Shown here piece after piece: positions 27,763-37,148 of a stretch of 64,000 bases of DNA. Where the stretch lies: positions 31,209 through 95,208 of the forward strand of contig NZ_NKUG01000054.1 in the NCBI RefSeq assembly GCF_014845095.1, given 5' to 3'. The notes under the pieces are model-generated. The model was not told the DNA's origin. It ran no database searches and worked only from the letters and a program-made list of their open reading frames with translations. Positions within the stretch are counted from its first letter, which is position 1, and every line of letters starts with the position of its first letter. Origin of the DNA: Methylobacterium bullatum. GTDB taxonomy: Bacteria; Pseudomonadota; Alphaproteobacteria; Rhizobiales; Beijerinckiaceae. The position numbers were made by a program, and so were the translations under genes.

Positions 27763-29061
27763 ATGCTGAAACAGGCTTACCCCATCCGCTCATTGGGTCT
27801 CGTACTCCTTGCCGGTGTCGCCGCCTTCGCCCAAACCGCCTCGGCACGGGAGCAGGCCGGTTTCGCCCAGGCCGAGTGGGCGCAGGATTACGCTGCACCC
27901 TCGGCTATGCAGGTGCAGCGTTCCTCGACGCCGATCCTGTCGCCGCAGACGATTGCGGCCACCGAACAGATGGTCGAGCGCTACAAGGACATCGTGGCGC
28001 GCGGCGGCTGGAGACCGGTCTCCGGCGCCGACCGGCTACGCATCGGCAGCAAGGGACCGACAGTGGCGGCTCTGCGCCAACGTCTCACGGTGACGGGAGA
28101 CCTCGACTCCGCCTCCGGCGGATCGAACGTGTACGATTCCTATGTGGCAGCCGGCGTGAAGCGGTTCCAGGCCCGACATGGCTTGAGCCAGACCGGCTCC
28201 ATGAGCCCGGCCACCCAGCAGGCCATGAACGTGTCGGCCGACATTCGCCTGAAGCAGCTCGAGGTGAATGCCGTCCGCCTGCGCTCGTATTCGGGCAATC
28301 TCGGCAACCGCTTCGTCATCACGAACATTCCCGCCGCCCTGGTCCAGACGGTGGAGAACGGCCAGGTCGTGACCCTGCACGCCGCCGGTGTCGGCAAGAT
28401 CGATCGTCAATCGCCGATCATGAACACCAAGGCGACGCAGATCAATTTCAACCCCTTCTGGACGGTTCCGGCTTCCATCGTGAAGAAGGACCTCATCCCC
28501 AAGATGCAGAAGGACCCGAACTACCTCACCGAGAACAAGATCCGCATCTTCACCGGTGAGACCGAGATCTCGCCGGCCTCGGTGAACTGGAATTCGGACG
28601 AGGGCACGCGCTACCGCTATCGTCAGGATTCGGGCGCCGACTTCAACTCGATGGGGATCGTGCGCATCAACATCCCGAACCCCCACGGCGTGTTCATGCA
28701 CGATACGAACTCCAAGGGCGTGTACGGCGACGACTTTCGCTTCATTTCCTCGGGCTGCGTCCGCGTTCAGAACGTGCGCGAGTACATCACCTGGCTGCTC
28801 AAGGACACGCCCGGCTGGGGCCGCGACCAGGTCGAGCAGGCCATCGAGAGCGGCAAGCGCGTCGACGCAACCCTCAGCACCCCCGTGCCGGTTTACTGGA
28901 CCTACATCACCGCCTGGGCGACCCCGGACGGCTCGGTGCAGTTCCGCGACGATATCTATAAGCGCGACGGTGTGAACGTTCCTTCGACCCTCTCGGCCCC
29001 GACCCCTGTGGCCAGCGCCGAGCAGGTGCCGAGCTTCGAGCCGGGCGACGAGGAAAACTGA
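27763..29061 (+). CDS. L,D-transpeptidase with peptidoglycan-binding domain
   Basis: The 432-residue exported enzyme forms 3-3 cross-links in peptidoglycan or attaches proteins to it. A signal peptide ends near TASA (residue ~27). A peptidoglycan-binding domain (residues ~90-155) includes RLRIGSKGPTVAALRQRL and GLSQTGSMSPATQQAMN. The YkuD catalytic domain follows, with PNPHGVFMHDT (His) and FISSGCVRVQN (the catalytic Cys). The overall architecture resembles YcbB-type enzymes. ATG 27763 starts a good signal peptide and is preferred to ATG 27727. The C-terminus is acidic. The gene is divergent from the copper cluster. Confidence 0.93.
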   Translation: MLKQAYPIRSLGLVLLAGVAAFAQTASAREQAGFAQAEWAQDYAAPSAMQVQRSSTPILSPQTIAATEQMVERYKDIVARGGWRPVSGADRLRIGSKGPTVAALRQRLTVTGDLDSASGGSNVYDSYVAAGVKRFQARHGLSQTGSMSPATQQAMNVSADIRLKQLEVNAVRLRSYSGNLGNRFVITNIPAALVQTVENGQVVTLHAAGVGKIDRQSPIMNTKATQINFNPFWTVPASIVKKDLIPKMQKDPNYLTENKIRIFTGETEISPASVNWNSDEGTRYRYRQDSGADFNSMGIVRINIPNPHGVFMHDTNSKGVYGDDFRFISSGCVRVQNVREYITWLLKDTPGWGRDQVEQAIESGKRVDATLSTPVPVYWTYITAWATPDGSVQFRDDIYKRDGVNVPSTLSAPTPVASAEQVPSFEPGDEEN

Positions 29062-29222
29062 TTTCTCGGCGCGACAATCGCAGCCTGAATATGGGCGAGA
29101 TCCGGCACCGGGTCTCGCCCGAGTCGTTGTGGATGGAGCAAACCGATCATCCGAGCTTTGCGAGGCGTTCTTCGGCTCCTGCCGCGTACAGCGTGATTTC
29201 GGCCGCCACAAGGATGGCGCGG

Positions 29223-29681
29223 ATGCCGTCGAAACGAGATCCCTTCAGCTACAGAACCGACCCGGCCGTCCCATCATTCGCGGATGACCGTCCGATCATT
29301 ATTTTCGACGGGCATTGTGCGCTCTGCGTCGGCTGGATCCGGTTCGTCATGCAGCGTGATCACGCCAAACGATTCCGGTTCCTGTCGGCGCAGTCGGCAC
29401 TGGGACGGGCGCTCTACGCACATTACGGCCTCGATACGGATCGATTGGAGACGAACATCCTGCTGGGCGAAGGGCGGGCTTGGTTCAAGCTGGAGGGATC
29501 GATACGGATTGCCAGCAGTCTCGGCTTCCCCTGGTCCTTGGCTGCGACGCTGCGGCTCATTCCGACGCGTGGGCAGACGGCATTGTACGATCTCATAGCC
29601 AACAGCCGCTTCGTGCTATTCGGGCGGAAAGACGTCTGTCATAGGCCTGCCCCTACCGACGCGGATCGCTTCCTGGCCTGA
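29223..29681 (+). CDS. DCC-family thiol-disulfide oxidoreductase-like protein
   Basis: The 152-residue protein has the DCC (DUF393) signature, FDGHCALCVGWIRFVM near residue 29, followed by FRFLSAQS and a C-terminal DLIANSRFVLFGR. The DxxCxxC motif suggests thioredoxin-like thiol chemistry, but no substrate is established for the family. I chose ATG 29223 because AAGGA lies 9 bp upstream; ATG 29214 is too close to it. It stands between the L,D-transpeptidase and glyA genes on the same strand without obvious coupling. Confidence 0.85.
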   Translation: MPSKRDPFSYRTDPAVPSFADDRPIIIFDGHCALCVGWIRFVMQRDHAKRFRFLSAQSALGRALYAHYGLDTDRLETNILLGEGRAWFKLEGSIRIASSLGFPWSLAATLRLIPTRGQTALYDLIANSRFVLFGRKDVCHRPAPTDADRFLA

Positions 29682-29992
29682 ATGACCGGCACTGGCTCGG
29701 CCAGCGCCCAATCCCCCCTTGCTAGGAGCCGGCGCGGTTGCTTCCACACTCGACACTTAATCTGCGACCCAAAGCTGCAGGCCGCGACGTGGCAGACCCT
29801 GCAACGCCTTGTGCCCCCTGGCATTCACCACCGTGAATACCGAATGCACCGAAATTTTTTTGGCCGAGACTACAAATTAGCTGTGCTTGGCCTCTCTCGC
29901 TGGCCCGTGTAGTAAATTGCACATCGAGCGTCCGCCTGCTTAACGCCAGCGGATAACGGACGCCTTCGCCCGTTCAACAATCGAGGCTTTCC
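29682..29992 (+). promoter_or_regulatory. glyA upstream region: candidate promoter and leader hairpin
   Basis: TTGGCC (29887-29892) and TAGTAA (29910-29915), 17 bp apart, form a plausible promoter with transcription starting near 29922. The leader would contain a hairpin with arms GCGTCCG (29928-29934) and CGGACGC (29957-29963), ending 30 nt before the glyA start. I could not match it to a known riboswitch. No gene is seen in this stretch. Confidence 0.35.
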
Positions 29993-31297
29993 ATGAGCGC
30001 CGGTACCGCTGCCGACAAGCACTTCTCGAATTCCTTTTTCAATGCGTCCCTGGCCGACGCCGATCCGGAAGTGGCCAAGGCCGTCAGCCAGGAACTCGGT
30101 CGGCAGCAGCATGAGATCGAGCTGATCGCCTCCGAGAATATCGTCTCGAGGGCGGTGCTGGAGGCCCAGGGGTCGGTCCTCACCAACAAGTACGCGGAAG
30201 GCTATCCCGGCCGTCGCTACTATGGTGGCTGTCAGTTCGTCGACATCGCCGAGAACCTCGCCATCGAGCGCGCCAAGCGCCTGTTCGATTGTGGCTTCGC
30301 CAATGTGCAGCCGAATTCGGGCAGCCAGGCGAACCAGGGCGTGTTCATGGCCCTCATGCAGCCGGGCGATACCTTCCTCGGCCTCGATCTCGCCGCCGGC
30401 GGCCACCTCACCCACGGCGCGCCCCCGAACGTCTCGGGCAAGTGGTTCAAGCCGGTCTCCTACACCGTGCGCCGCGACGACCAGCGCATCGACATGGAGC
30501 AGGTCGAGGCCCTCGCACACGAACACAAGCCCAAGGTGATCATCGCCGGCGGCTCGGGCTATCCGCGCCATTGGGACTTCGCCAAGTTCCGTGAGATCGC
30601 CGATGCCGTCGGCGCATACTTCTTCGTCGACATGGCCCATTTCGCAGGCCTCGTGGCAGCCGGCGTCCACCCGTCGCCGTTCCCGCACGCGCATGTGGCC
30701 ACCACCACCACTCACAAGACTCTGCGTGGCCCGCGCGGTGGTATGATCCTGACGAACGACGAGGCGCTCGCCAAGAAGTTCAACTCGGCGATCTTCCCCG
30801 GCCTCCAGGGCGGTCCGCTCATGCACGTCATCGCCGGCAAGGCCGTTGCCTTCGGCGAGGCGCTCAAGCCCGAGTTCAAGATCTACGCCAAGCAAGTCAT
30901 CGAGAACGCCAAGGCCCTCGCCGACACCCTGATCACGGGTGGCTACGACATCACGTCGGGCGGAACCGACAACCACCTGATGCTCGTCGACCTGCAGAAG
31001 AAGGGTCTGACGGGCAAGGCGGCGGAGGCGGCCCTCAGCCGCGCCGACATCACCTGCAACAAGAACGGCGTTCCGTTCGATCCGCAGAAGCCCACCATCA
31101 CCTCGGGCATCCGCCTCGGCACCCCGGCCGGCACCTCGCGCGGCTTCGGCGTCGCCGAATTCAAGCAGATCGGCGGCTTCATCGTGGAAGTACTCGACGG
31201 TCTGGTGGCCAAGGGCGATGCCGGCGATCCGGCCATCGAGGCCGCGGTCAAGGACAAGGTCCACGCCCTGACCCACCGTTTCCCAATCTACGGCTGA
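29993..31297 (+). CDS. glyA: Serine hydroxymethyltransferase
   Basis: The PLP enzyme interconverts serine and glycine with tetrahydrofolate one-carbon units; in methylotrophs it is also a core enzyme of the serine cycle. The 434-residue protein has [20 protein letters not shown] near residue 47, the PLP lysine Lys242 in [14 protein letters not shown], and [16 protein letters not shown] near the C-terminus. The N-terminal ~20 residues ([16 protein letters not shown]) are as usual for alphaproteobacteria. It precedes nrdR and the rib genes, a common order, but a terminator separates them here. Codon use looks highly optimised, consistent with high expression. Confidence 0.97.
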   Translation: MSAGTAADKHFSNSFFNASLADADPEVAKAVSQELGRQQHEIELIASENIVSRAVLEAQGSVLTNKYAEGYPGRRYYGGCQFVDIAENLAIERAKRLFDCGFANVQPNSGSQANQGVFMALMQPGDTFLGLDLAAGGHLTHGAPPNVSGKWFKPVSYTVRRDDQRIDMEQVEALAHEHKPKVIIAGGSGYPRHWDFAKFREIADAVGAYFFVDMAHFAGLVAAGVHPSPFPHAHVATTTTHKTLRGPRGGMILTNDEALAKKFNSAIFPGLQGGPLMHVIAGKAVAFGEALKPEFKIYAKQVIENAKALADTLITGGYDITSGGTDNHLMLVDLQKKGLTGKAAEAALSRADITCNKNGVPFDPQKPTITSGIRLGTPAGTSRGFGVAEFKQIGGFIVEVLDGLVAKGDAGDPAIEAAVKDKVHALTHRFPIYG

Positions 31298-31304
31298 GAC
31301 GTTC

Positions 31305-31380
31305 GACGGCGGGTGCACCCGCCGTCACCGACATGATAGAGACGGCCGCGGATTCCCATATCCGCGGCCGTTCTCGTTTT
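31305..31380 (+). terminator. Two hairpins terminating glyA
   Basis: A 9-bp stem (GACGGCGGG, TGCA loop, 31305-31326) lies just after the glyA stop but lacks a T-run. A second, stronger 11-bp stem (ACGGCCGCGGA, 31342-31371) is followed by TCTCGTTTTC. The second is the likely terminator; nrdR begins 28 bp later. Confidence 0.75.
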
Positions 31381-31407
31381 CTCACCAACCATGCAGGTAT
31401 CCGCCCC

Positions 31408-31983
31408 ATGCGGTGTCCCTATTGCGGCGGGCCCGACACCCAGGTGAAGGATTCGCGACCCAGCGACGATTCTGCTGCGATCCGACGCCGTCGGGTCTGC
31501 CCGGATTGCGGAGGCCGCTTCACGACCTTCGAGCGCGTGCAGTTGCGCGAACTCACCGTGCTCAAGCGCTCGGGTAAGCGCGTCCCGTTCGATCGTGACA
31601 AGCTGCAGCGCTCCATCGGTGTGGCCCTGCGGAAGCGCCCTGTAGATCCGGAGCGGATCGAGCGACTGGTCAGCGGCATCACCCGGCAGTTGGAAAGCGG
31701 CGGCGAGGCCGAAATCGCCAGCGAGGCGATCGGCGAACTGGTGATGGAGGGGCTCAAGGGTCTCGACGACGTGGCCTATGTCCGGTTCGCCTCGGTCTAC
31801 AAAAATTTCCGCGAGGCCAGTGACTTCAAGGCGTTGCTCGGCACCCTGGGGGAGACCTCCGGCATTGAACCGCTTCAAGAGGAAGAGGCGAGCGATGAAG
31901 CCCCTCTCGGTGAGGTTCTGCCGCCCAGCGCAAGTCCGCCGGCCAAACATCCGTCGAAGCGCGGAACGCGGGTGCGGTTATGA
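31408..31983 (+). CDS. nrdR: Transcriptional repressor NrdR
   Basis: The 191-residue repressor controls ribonucleotide reductase genes according to ATP/dATP. It has an N-terminal zinc ribbon (MRCPYCGG, then [13 protein letters not shown]) and an ATP-cone domain (residues ~49-140, [18 protein letters not shown]). The C-terminal ~40 residues form a Glu/Pro-rich extension longer than in E. coli. ATG 31408 gives the canonical start. Its stop overlaps the ribD start by 4 bp (ATGA), implying translational coupling. Two candidate binding sites lie upstream of nrdJ (5614-5661) in this window. Confidence 0.96.
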   Translation: MRCPYCGGPDTQVKDSRPSDDSAAIRRRRVCPDCGGRFTTFERVQLRELTVLKRSGKRVPFDRDKLQRSIGVALRKRPVDPERIERLVSGITRQLESGGEAEIASEAIGELVMEGLKGLDDVAYVRFASVYKNFREASDFKALLGTLGETSGIEPLQEEEASDEAPLGEVLPPSASPPAKHPSKRGTRVRL

Positions 31984-33110
31984 ATGTACCAGAGGCGAAC
32001 ACTCACCCAGATCGTCGCTTCATGCGCCTCGCCCTGGCGATCGGCAGGCGAAATCTCGGGCGGACCTGGCCCAATCCGTCAGTCGGTGCGGTTGTGGTCG
32101 CAGGAGAGACGGGCAGAGAGCGCGTGATCGCACAGGGCGTGACGGCTCCAGGGGGGCGCCCCCATGCCGAGCCTCTCGTTCTCGCCATGGCCGGCGAGGG
32201 CGCGCGCGGGGCAACGCTTTACGTCACGCTCGAACCCTGCTCACATCATGGAGCCACCCCTCCTTGCGTCGACGCCATCATCGCGTCGGGGATCACCCGC
32301 GTCGTCACGGCGATAGAGGATCCGGATTCCCGAGTGGCGGGCAGGGGCCATGCGCGACTCGCCCAGGCGGGTATCGCCGTGACGCAGAATGTGCTGCGGG
32401 ACGAGGCCGCGAGAGATCATCGCGGCCATTTCACCCGCGTCACGAAAGGGCGCCCTAGCCTGCATCTCAAGCTCGCACGCACCCAGGACGGCTTCGCGTC
32501 CGGTGCGCCGGACGAGCGCCTGCGCATCACCGGTCCCATCGCCGATGGCATGGTCCATCTGTGGCGCGCCCATGCCGACGCGATCCTGGTCGGGATTGGG
32601 ACGGCACGAGCGGACGATCCGTCACTGACGGTGCGACTGCCCGGCCTGTCGCAACGATCGCCGCTGCGCATTGTCCTCGATTCGACGCTGCGTCTGTCGC
32701 CGACCTCGCACCTCGTGCGTAGTGCGCGCGACATCCCGACTCTGGTGATGACGACACGGTCGGCCCCGATTCATGCCAAGCGGATGCTTGCATCCTTCGG
32801 CGTCGAGACGATCCAGGTGACAGCGTGCTCGAGTGGCCGGATCGACCTGTCTGCCGCTCTCGCACGTCTGGCAGAGCACGGGCTGACTCGAATCTGTTGC
32901 GAAGGCGGTCCGCATCTTGCCGATTCCCTGGCAGCTGCCGATCTGGTCGACGTCTGCACCCTCGTCACCGGCCCGCGCGCTATCGGTGGAGGGGGCCTGC
33001 CGGCCGTTGGTGAGGCGTTGAAGGCCCGCCTGCTCGAGCCCAGCTTCAACGTCACCGAAACTCGCGCGTTCGGGCCGGACCAGTCTGTCACCTACGAACG
33101 GAGCGTCTAG
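31980..33110 (+). CDS. ribD: Bifunctional riboflavin deaminase/reductase RibD
   Basis: The enzyme catalyses the second and third steps of riboflavin synthesis: deamination of the pyrimidine and reduction of the ribosyl side chain. The 376-residue protein has a deaminase domain with zinc-binding HAEP (residues ~61-64) and [14 protein letters not shown] near residues 82-95. A reductase domain follows from ~155, with [14 protein letters not shown] and a C-terminal [11 protein letters not shown]. The start overlaps the nrdR stop, and the stop directly abuts the riboflavin synthase start. The order nrdR-ribD-ribE-ribH-nusB-thiL is standard for alphaproteobacteria. Confidence 0.96.
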   Translation: MNVPEANTHPDRRFMRLALAIGRRNLGRTWPNPSVGAVVVAGETGRERVIAQGVTAPGGRPHAEPLVLAMAGEGARGATLYVTLEPCSHHGATPPCVDAIIASGITRVVTAIEDPDSRVAGRGHARLAQAGIAVTQNVLRDEAARDHRGHFTRVTKGRPSLHLKLARTQDGFASGAPDERLRITGPIADGMVHLWRAHADAILVGIGTARADDPSLTVRLPGLSQRSPLRIVLDSTLRLSPTSHLVRSARDIPTLVMTTRSAPIHAKRMLASFGVETIQVTACSSGRIDLSAALARLAEHGLTRICCEGGPHLADSLAAADLVDVCTLVTGPRAIGGGGLPAVGEALKARLLEPSFNVTETRAFGPDQSVTYERSV

Positions 33111-33746
33111 ATGTTCACCGGCCTCGTCAGCGATGTAGGAACAGTCCTCAGCGTCGAGGGGGATGAGCGTCTGCGCCGCATTCGCATCCGATCCTCGTAC
33201 GATCCGGCGACCCTGGCTCTCGGTGCGTCAATCGCATGTTCCGGCCCCTGCCTCACCGTGGTGGCGATCGAGCCAGCCCCCCAGGGTTGTATCTTTTCTG
33301 TCGATGCAGCTGCCGAAACTCTCGCGCGGACCACCGTCGTTGGCTGGGCTGAGGGCGCGCGGCTCAACCTCGAACGTTCGCTGAAGATTGGCGATGAGCT
33401 CGGCGGCCATCTTGTCACCGGGCATGTGGACGGAGTGGCAGAGATCGTCGCCCGCGAGAGCGTGACCGGTGGCACCGGCGATCCGCAATGGTCGCCGAGC
33501 GACCGTTTTCTCCTGCGCGGACCGTCGTCCGTGTCGCGCTTCATCGCGGAGAAGGGGTCGGTCTGCCTCGACGGCACGTCGCTGACCGTCAATTCCATCG
33601 ATGGCGACCATTTTTCGGTCCTTCTCATCCCCCACACCCTGGAGGTGACGACCTGGGGTGAGCGCCGAATCGGCGACCGGCTGAATCTCGAGGTCGACCT
33701 CATCGCCCGCTACGCGGCCCGGCTGTTCGAGAAGCGTGCCTCATGA
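33111..33746 (+). CDS. ribE: Riboflavin synthase, alpha subunit
   Basis: The enzyme dismutates two molecules of 6,7-dimethyl-8-ribityllumazine to riboflavin. The 211 residues start with the family-diagnostic MFTGLVSDVGTV. The two internal lumazine-binding repeats are visible: the first holds ACSGPCLTVV (around residues 42-51), the second SVCLDGTSLTVN (near 150), with GDELGGHLVTGHVDG between. ATG 33111 follows the ribD stop with no gap. The gene is called ribE or ribC in different nomenclatures. A 209-bp spacer without an obvious gene or FMN riboswitch precedes ribH. Confidence 0.96.
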   Translation: MFTGLVSDVGTVLSVEGDERLRRIRIRSSYDPATLALGASIACSGPCLTVVAIEPAPQGCIFSVDAAAETLARTTVVGWAEGARLNLERSLKIGDELGGHLVTGHVDGVAEIVARESVTGGTGDPQWSPSDRFLLRGPSSVSRFIAEKGSVCLDGTSLTVNSIDGDHFSVLLIPHTLEVTTWGERRIGDRLNLEVDLIARYAARLFEKRAS

Positions 33747-33955
33747 TGCGCTATCTTGTGATACCGCACCCTTCGGTCTATCGCTCGCCGAGCGACCGCC
33801 AAGTCGCCGACCTACGTTCCTGACGCAGTCGGTCGCAAGATTTCGAACCGGGCCAACCCGGTCGTACTGGGTGGTGACGCCAACGATCTGCGCTCGAGGC
33901 TCACTCGTCACGTCGGTGCCGATGTCGCCCTCCGCCACTACAGACAAGGCCCACG

Positions 33956-34465
33956 ATGGTTTCGCCTTCACCAGCCGCTCGCCCGGCCCCCCCCACGAAC
34001 GTAAAGGGCGCGCGTGTCCTTGTGGTGGAAGCGCGCTACTACGACGACATATCCGATGAACTCCTCGCTGGCGCGCAGGGTGCGCTCGACGCGGCGGAAG
34101 CGGAGGGTGTCGTCGTAACAGTGCCGGGTGCTCTCGAGATTCCCGCAGCCATAGCGATCCTGGTGGAGGAGGCAGCTCGCGCGGGGCAGCCCTACGACGC
34201 CGCCGTCGCCCTTGGCTGCGTCATTCGTGGTGAAACCGGCCATTACGACATCGTGGCAACCGAGAGCGCGCGAGCACTCATGGATTTGTCGGTGATCGGG
34301 CGACTGCCCCTCGGAAACGGCATTCTGACGGTGGAAACGATGGAGCAGGCACTCGCTCGCGCTCGCGTTTCCGACCTGAACAAGGGTGCGGGCGCGGCGG
34401 ATGCGGCCTTGGCCGTGCTGGCGCTGAAACGCGCTGCAGCCGCCGCACCCGTGGGAGAGGATTGA
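33956..34465 (+). CDS. ribH: 6,7-dimethyl-8-ribityllumazine synthase
   Basis: The enzyme condenses 5-amino-6-ribitylaminouracil with dihydroxybutanone phosphate, the penultimate riboflavin step. The 169-residue protein shows [14 protein letters not shown] near residue 58 and [16 protein letters not shown] near residue 82, which includes the catalytic His, and a C-terminal [14 protein letters not shown]. The first ~18 residues are a Pro/Ala-rich extension before the core. It ends 7 bp before nusB, so the two are probably co-transcribed. Confidence 0.95.
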   Translation: MVSPSPAARPAPPTNVKGARVLVVEARYYDDISDELLAGAQGALDAAEAEGVVVTVPGALEIPAAIAILVEEAARAGQPYDAAVALGCVIRGETGHYDIVATESARALMDLSVIGRLPLGNGILTVETMEQALARARVSDLNKGAGAADAALAVLALKRAAAAAPVGED

Positions 34466-34472
34466 GAAGCCC

Positions 34473-34952
34473 ATGGCCAAGACGATCGAGCGCAGCGGCG
34501 CACGCCTCACCGTTGTGCAGGCCCTCTACGAGATGGAAATTTCCGATAAGGGCGTCATCGAAGCGCTCGCCGAGTTCGAAGCCTATTGGATCGGCCGTGA
34601 CATCGATGGCATCGAGCAGCCGCCCGCGGAGATCGCTTTCTTCCGCGACCTCCTGCGTGGCGTCGTCGAGGAGCAGCGCGCCATTGATCCTCAGCTGGAC
34701 AAAGCCCTGTCCAGCGGCTGGCCTCTGAAGCGTATCGAGGCGGTCTTGCGCGCCATCCTCCGTGCTGGCGCCTACGAAATCATGTTCCGCAAGGACGTGC
34801 CGGCACGTGCCGCGATCTCGGAATATGTCGATGTGGCTCACAGCTTCTATGCCGGCGACGAGCCCGGCATGGTCAATGCCGTCCTCGACAAGGTCGCCCG
34901 CGAGGTTCGTGGATCGGAATTCGCCGGGCTTCCCGGTTCCGGGCGCGCTTGA
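34473..34952 (+). CDS. nusB: Transcription antitermination factor NusB
   Basis: NusB acts with NusE (S10) in antitermination of rRNA operons. The 159-residue helical protein shows the N-terminal ARLTVVQALYEMEIS, the central SSGWPLKRIEAVLRAILRAG and the C-terminal AISEYVDVAHSFYAGDEPGM and VNAVLDKVARE segments that define the family. A short Gly/Pro tail follows. It begins 7 bp after ribH, and its stop overlaps the thiL start (TTGA). Confidence 0.95.
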   Translation: MAKTIERSGARLTVVQALYEMEISDKGVIEALAEFEAYWIGRDIDGIEQPPAEIAFFRDLLRGVVEEQRAIDPQLDKALSSGWPLKRIEAVLRAILRAGAYEIMFRKDVPARAAISEYVDVAHSFYAGDEPGMVNAVLDKVAREVRGSEFAGLPGSGRA

Positions 34953-35956
34953 AGACAAATCCCCCCGCCTCCCGCCCCACGGAGGACGGGCTGATCGCGC
35001 GCTACTTCGCGCCTTTGGCGGGGCATGGCGCGGACGGATTGCGCGACGACGCCGCCACCCTGGCGCCGAGTCCCGGCTGCGATCTCGTCCTGACCGCCGA
35101 CGCGATCGTCGAGGGCGTCCACTATCTGCCCGATGATCCCCCTGCCTCGATCGCACGCAAGGTGCTCGGGGTGAACCTGTCCGACATCGCGGCGAAGGGC
35201 GCGACGCCGCGCGGGTTCCTCCTGACCCTCGCCTTGCCCGACGATTGGACCGAAGACTGGCTCGCCGGCTTCGCCACTGGCCTGAGCGAGGCGGCAATGG
35301 CGTTCGGCTGCCCACTCCTCGGCGGCGATACCGTCCGCTCGGCTGGTCCCGCCCTCATCGGGGTCACTGCCATCGGCGAGGTATCGCACGGCGGTATGGT
35401 CCGGCGGATGACGGCCGAGATCGGCGACATCCTCTGCGTCAGTGGCACGATCGGTGATGCGGCGCTTGGCTTGCGGCTTCTCGACGGCTCCATGCCGAAA
35501 TGGGGCGAGCACCTCGGATCGGCAGCGCGCGGCGTTCTCATCGACCGCTACCGCCATCCCAGCCCGCGTATTTCCCTCGCGCGGAGCTTACGCCGCCATG
35601 TGCGTGCTGCGATGGACGTGTCGGACGGACTCGCCGGCGATCTGACGAAGATGCTGGCGGGTGGTGGCCGCAGCGCCGAGATCATCCTCTCGAACGTACC
35701 GCTGTCCGATTCCGCACGGGAAGCGCTCGCTCTCGACCCTGGGCTCATCCACACCATCGTCACCGGTGGCGACGATTACGAGATCCTCTGCGCCGTGGCA
35801 CCGAACCAAGTCGACGCCTTCATCGACGAGAGCCTTGCCGTCGGCATCCCGCTCGCACGGATAGGGACTGTGGTGGCCGGCGATCGGGCGCCCGTTTTCC
35901 GTCGGCCGGACGGCAGCGAACACGCCTTCACCACGCGGTCGTTCAGCCACTTCTGA
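34949..35956 (+). CDS. thiL: Thiamine-monophosphate kinase
   Basis: The enzyme phosphorylates thiamine monophosphate to thiamine pyrophosphate. The 335-residue protein has TEDGLIARYFAPLAGHGAD near the start and the GLRDDAATLAP metal-binding segment. TADAIVEGVHY near residue 49 and VNLSDIAAKGATPRG near residue 75 follow, then LLGGDTVRS, MDVSDGLAGD and GGDDYEILCAV. No ATG precedes the conserved N-terminus: the start appears to be the TTG at 34949, overlapping the nusB stop. This suggests translation by re-initiation after nusB. Homologous core and order are standard; the rare start is the notable point. Confidence 0.94.
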   Translation: MKTNPPASRPTEDGLIARYFAPLAGHGADGLRDDAATLAPSPGCDLVLTADAIVEGVHYLPDDPPASIARKVLGVNLSDIAAKGATPRGFLLTLALPDDWTEDWLAGFATGLSEAAMAFGCPLLGGDTVRSAGPALIGVTAIGEVSHGGMVRRMTAEIGDILCVSGTIGDAALGLRLLDGSMPKWGEHLGSAARGVLIDRYRHPSPRISLARSLRRHVRAAMDVSDGLAGDLTKMLAGGGRSAEIILSNVPLSDSAREALALDPGLIHTIVTGGDDYEILCAVAPNQVDAFIDESLAVGIPLARIGTVVAGDRAPVFRRPDGSEHAFTTRSFSHF

Positions 35957-36133
35957 TCGCTCGGAGCCTGGCGGAAAGAGCGCCAATATCTGGCAAAACG
36001 CCTGCGTCGTCGCGTCGACCTTGCCAGCGTCCGGAAAAGAACGCCACACTCCGTCCCAAAGTGGCCGTCAGGCTACAAGTCCGCGCTGCTTTAATCCGGT
36101 CCGCCGGCGAAGTGGCAAACCGGGATCGAACGC

Positions 36134-37144
36134 ATGACTTCAGGCTCCACACCGGCCCCGGCCACCTCCCTCGACGACGGCATCGTTGCCACCGCGGAGG
36201 CGTGTCTCGGCCAAGTGGGGCAGGCGCGAGACGCCATTCACAAGGTCATCTTCGGCCAGGAGAAGGTCGTCGACCTCGCCCTCATCACCATCCTGGCCGG
36301 CGGCCACGGTCTCCTCGTCGGCCTTCCGGGCCTCGCCAAGACCAAGCTGGTGGAGACACTCGGCACCGTGCTCGGGCTCGACGCCCGCCGCGTGCAGTTC
36401 ACCCCCGACCTAATGCCCTCCGACATCCTCGGCACCGAGATCCTCGACGAGGACCAGGACCGCCGCCGCTCGTTCCGCTTCGTGCGCGGCCCGGTCTTCA
36501 CGCAATTGCTGATGGCGGACGAGATCAACCGGGCCAGCCCGCGCACCCAATCCGCTCTGCTGCAGGCGATGCAGGAGAATTTCGTCTCCGTGGCGGGCGA
36601 GCGGCACGACCTGCCGCGCCCGTTCCACGTGCTGGCGACGCAGAACCCGATCGAGCAGGAGGGCACTTACCCGCTCCCGGAGGCGCAGCTCGACCGTTTC
36701 CTGCTCGAGATCGACGTCGGCTATCCCGACCGCGCCGCAGAGCGCCGGATCCTCATCGAGACCACGGGCGTCGGCGACCACACCCCACAGGCGGTGATGT
36801 CCACGGAGGCGCTTCTCACGGCGCAGCGCCTCGTGCGCCGTCTGCCGGTGGGCGATGCGGTGGTGGATGCGATCCTCGATCTCGTCCGCTCCGCGCGGCC
36901 GGAAGGAGGGGACCCTTCCCTGAAGGGCAAGCTCCTGTGGGGGCCTGGCCCCCGCGCGAGTCAGGCGCTGACGCTGGCGGTGCGGGCCCGGGCCTTGATC
37001 GAAGGCCGCGTCGCCCCCTCGGTGGCCGATGTGAAGGCGCTGGCCGAGCCCGTGCTCAAGCACCGCATGGCCTTGAGCTTCGCGGCGCGCGCCGACGGTG
37101 AGACCGTGCCGGGGATCATCGCCCAGCTGGCCGCGAAGCTTTAA
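36134..37144 (+). CDS. MoxR-family AAA+ ATPase
   Basis: The 336-residue ATPase belongs to the MoxR family of chaperone-like AAA+ proteins that act with VWA-domain partners. Walker A is GLPGLAKTK (residues ~67-75), Walker B LLMADEINRA (~128-137), sensor 1 region LATQNPIEQEGTYPLPEAQL (~173-192), followed by DRFLLEIDVGYP. It is the first gene of a cluster with DUF58 and two large membrane proteins, the arrangement of BatA-like systems. The classic MoxR acts in methanol dehydrogenase maturation, but that operon (mxa) is not seen here, so a different client is likely. The DUF58 gene starts 5 bp after its stop. Confidence 0.94.
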   Translation: MTSGSTPAPATSLDDGIVATAEACLGQVGQARDAIHKVIFGQEKVVDLALITILAGGHGLLVGLPGLAKTKLVETLGTVLGLDARRVQFTPDLMPSDILGTEILDEDQDRRRSFRFVRGPVFTQLLMADEINRASPRTQSALLQAMQENFVSVAGERHDLPRPFHVLATQNPIEQEGTYPLPEAQLDRFLLEIDVGYPDRAAERRILIETTGVGDHTPQAVMSTEALLTAQRLVRRLPVGDAVVDAILDLVRSARPEGGDPSLKGKLLWGPGPRASQALTLAVRARALIEGRVAPSVADVKALAEPVLKHRMALSFAARADGETVPGIIAQLAAKL

Positions 37145-37148
37145 CGGT

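Noticed and set aside
33747..33955. FMN riboswitch before ribH
   Set aside because: No conserved RFN-element segments were recognisable in this 209-bp spacer.
35500..37101. A 533-codon plus-strand frame overlapping thiL and the MoxR gene
   Set aside because: Both overlapped genes are certain and in other frames; the translation is extremely Arg/Pro-rich.
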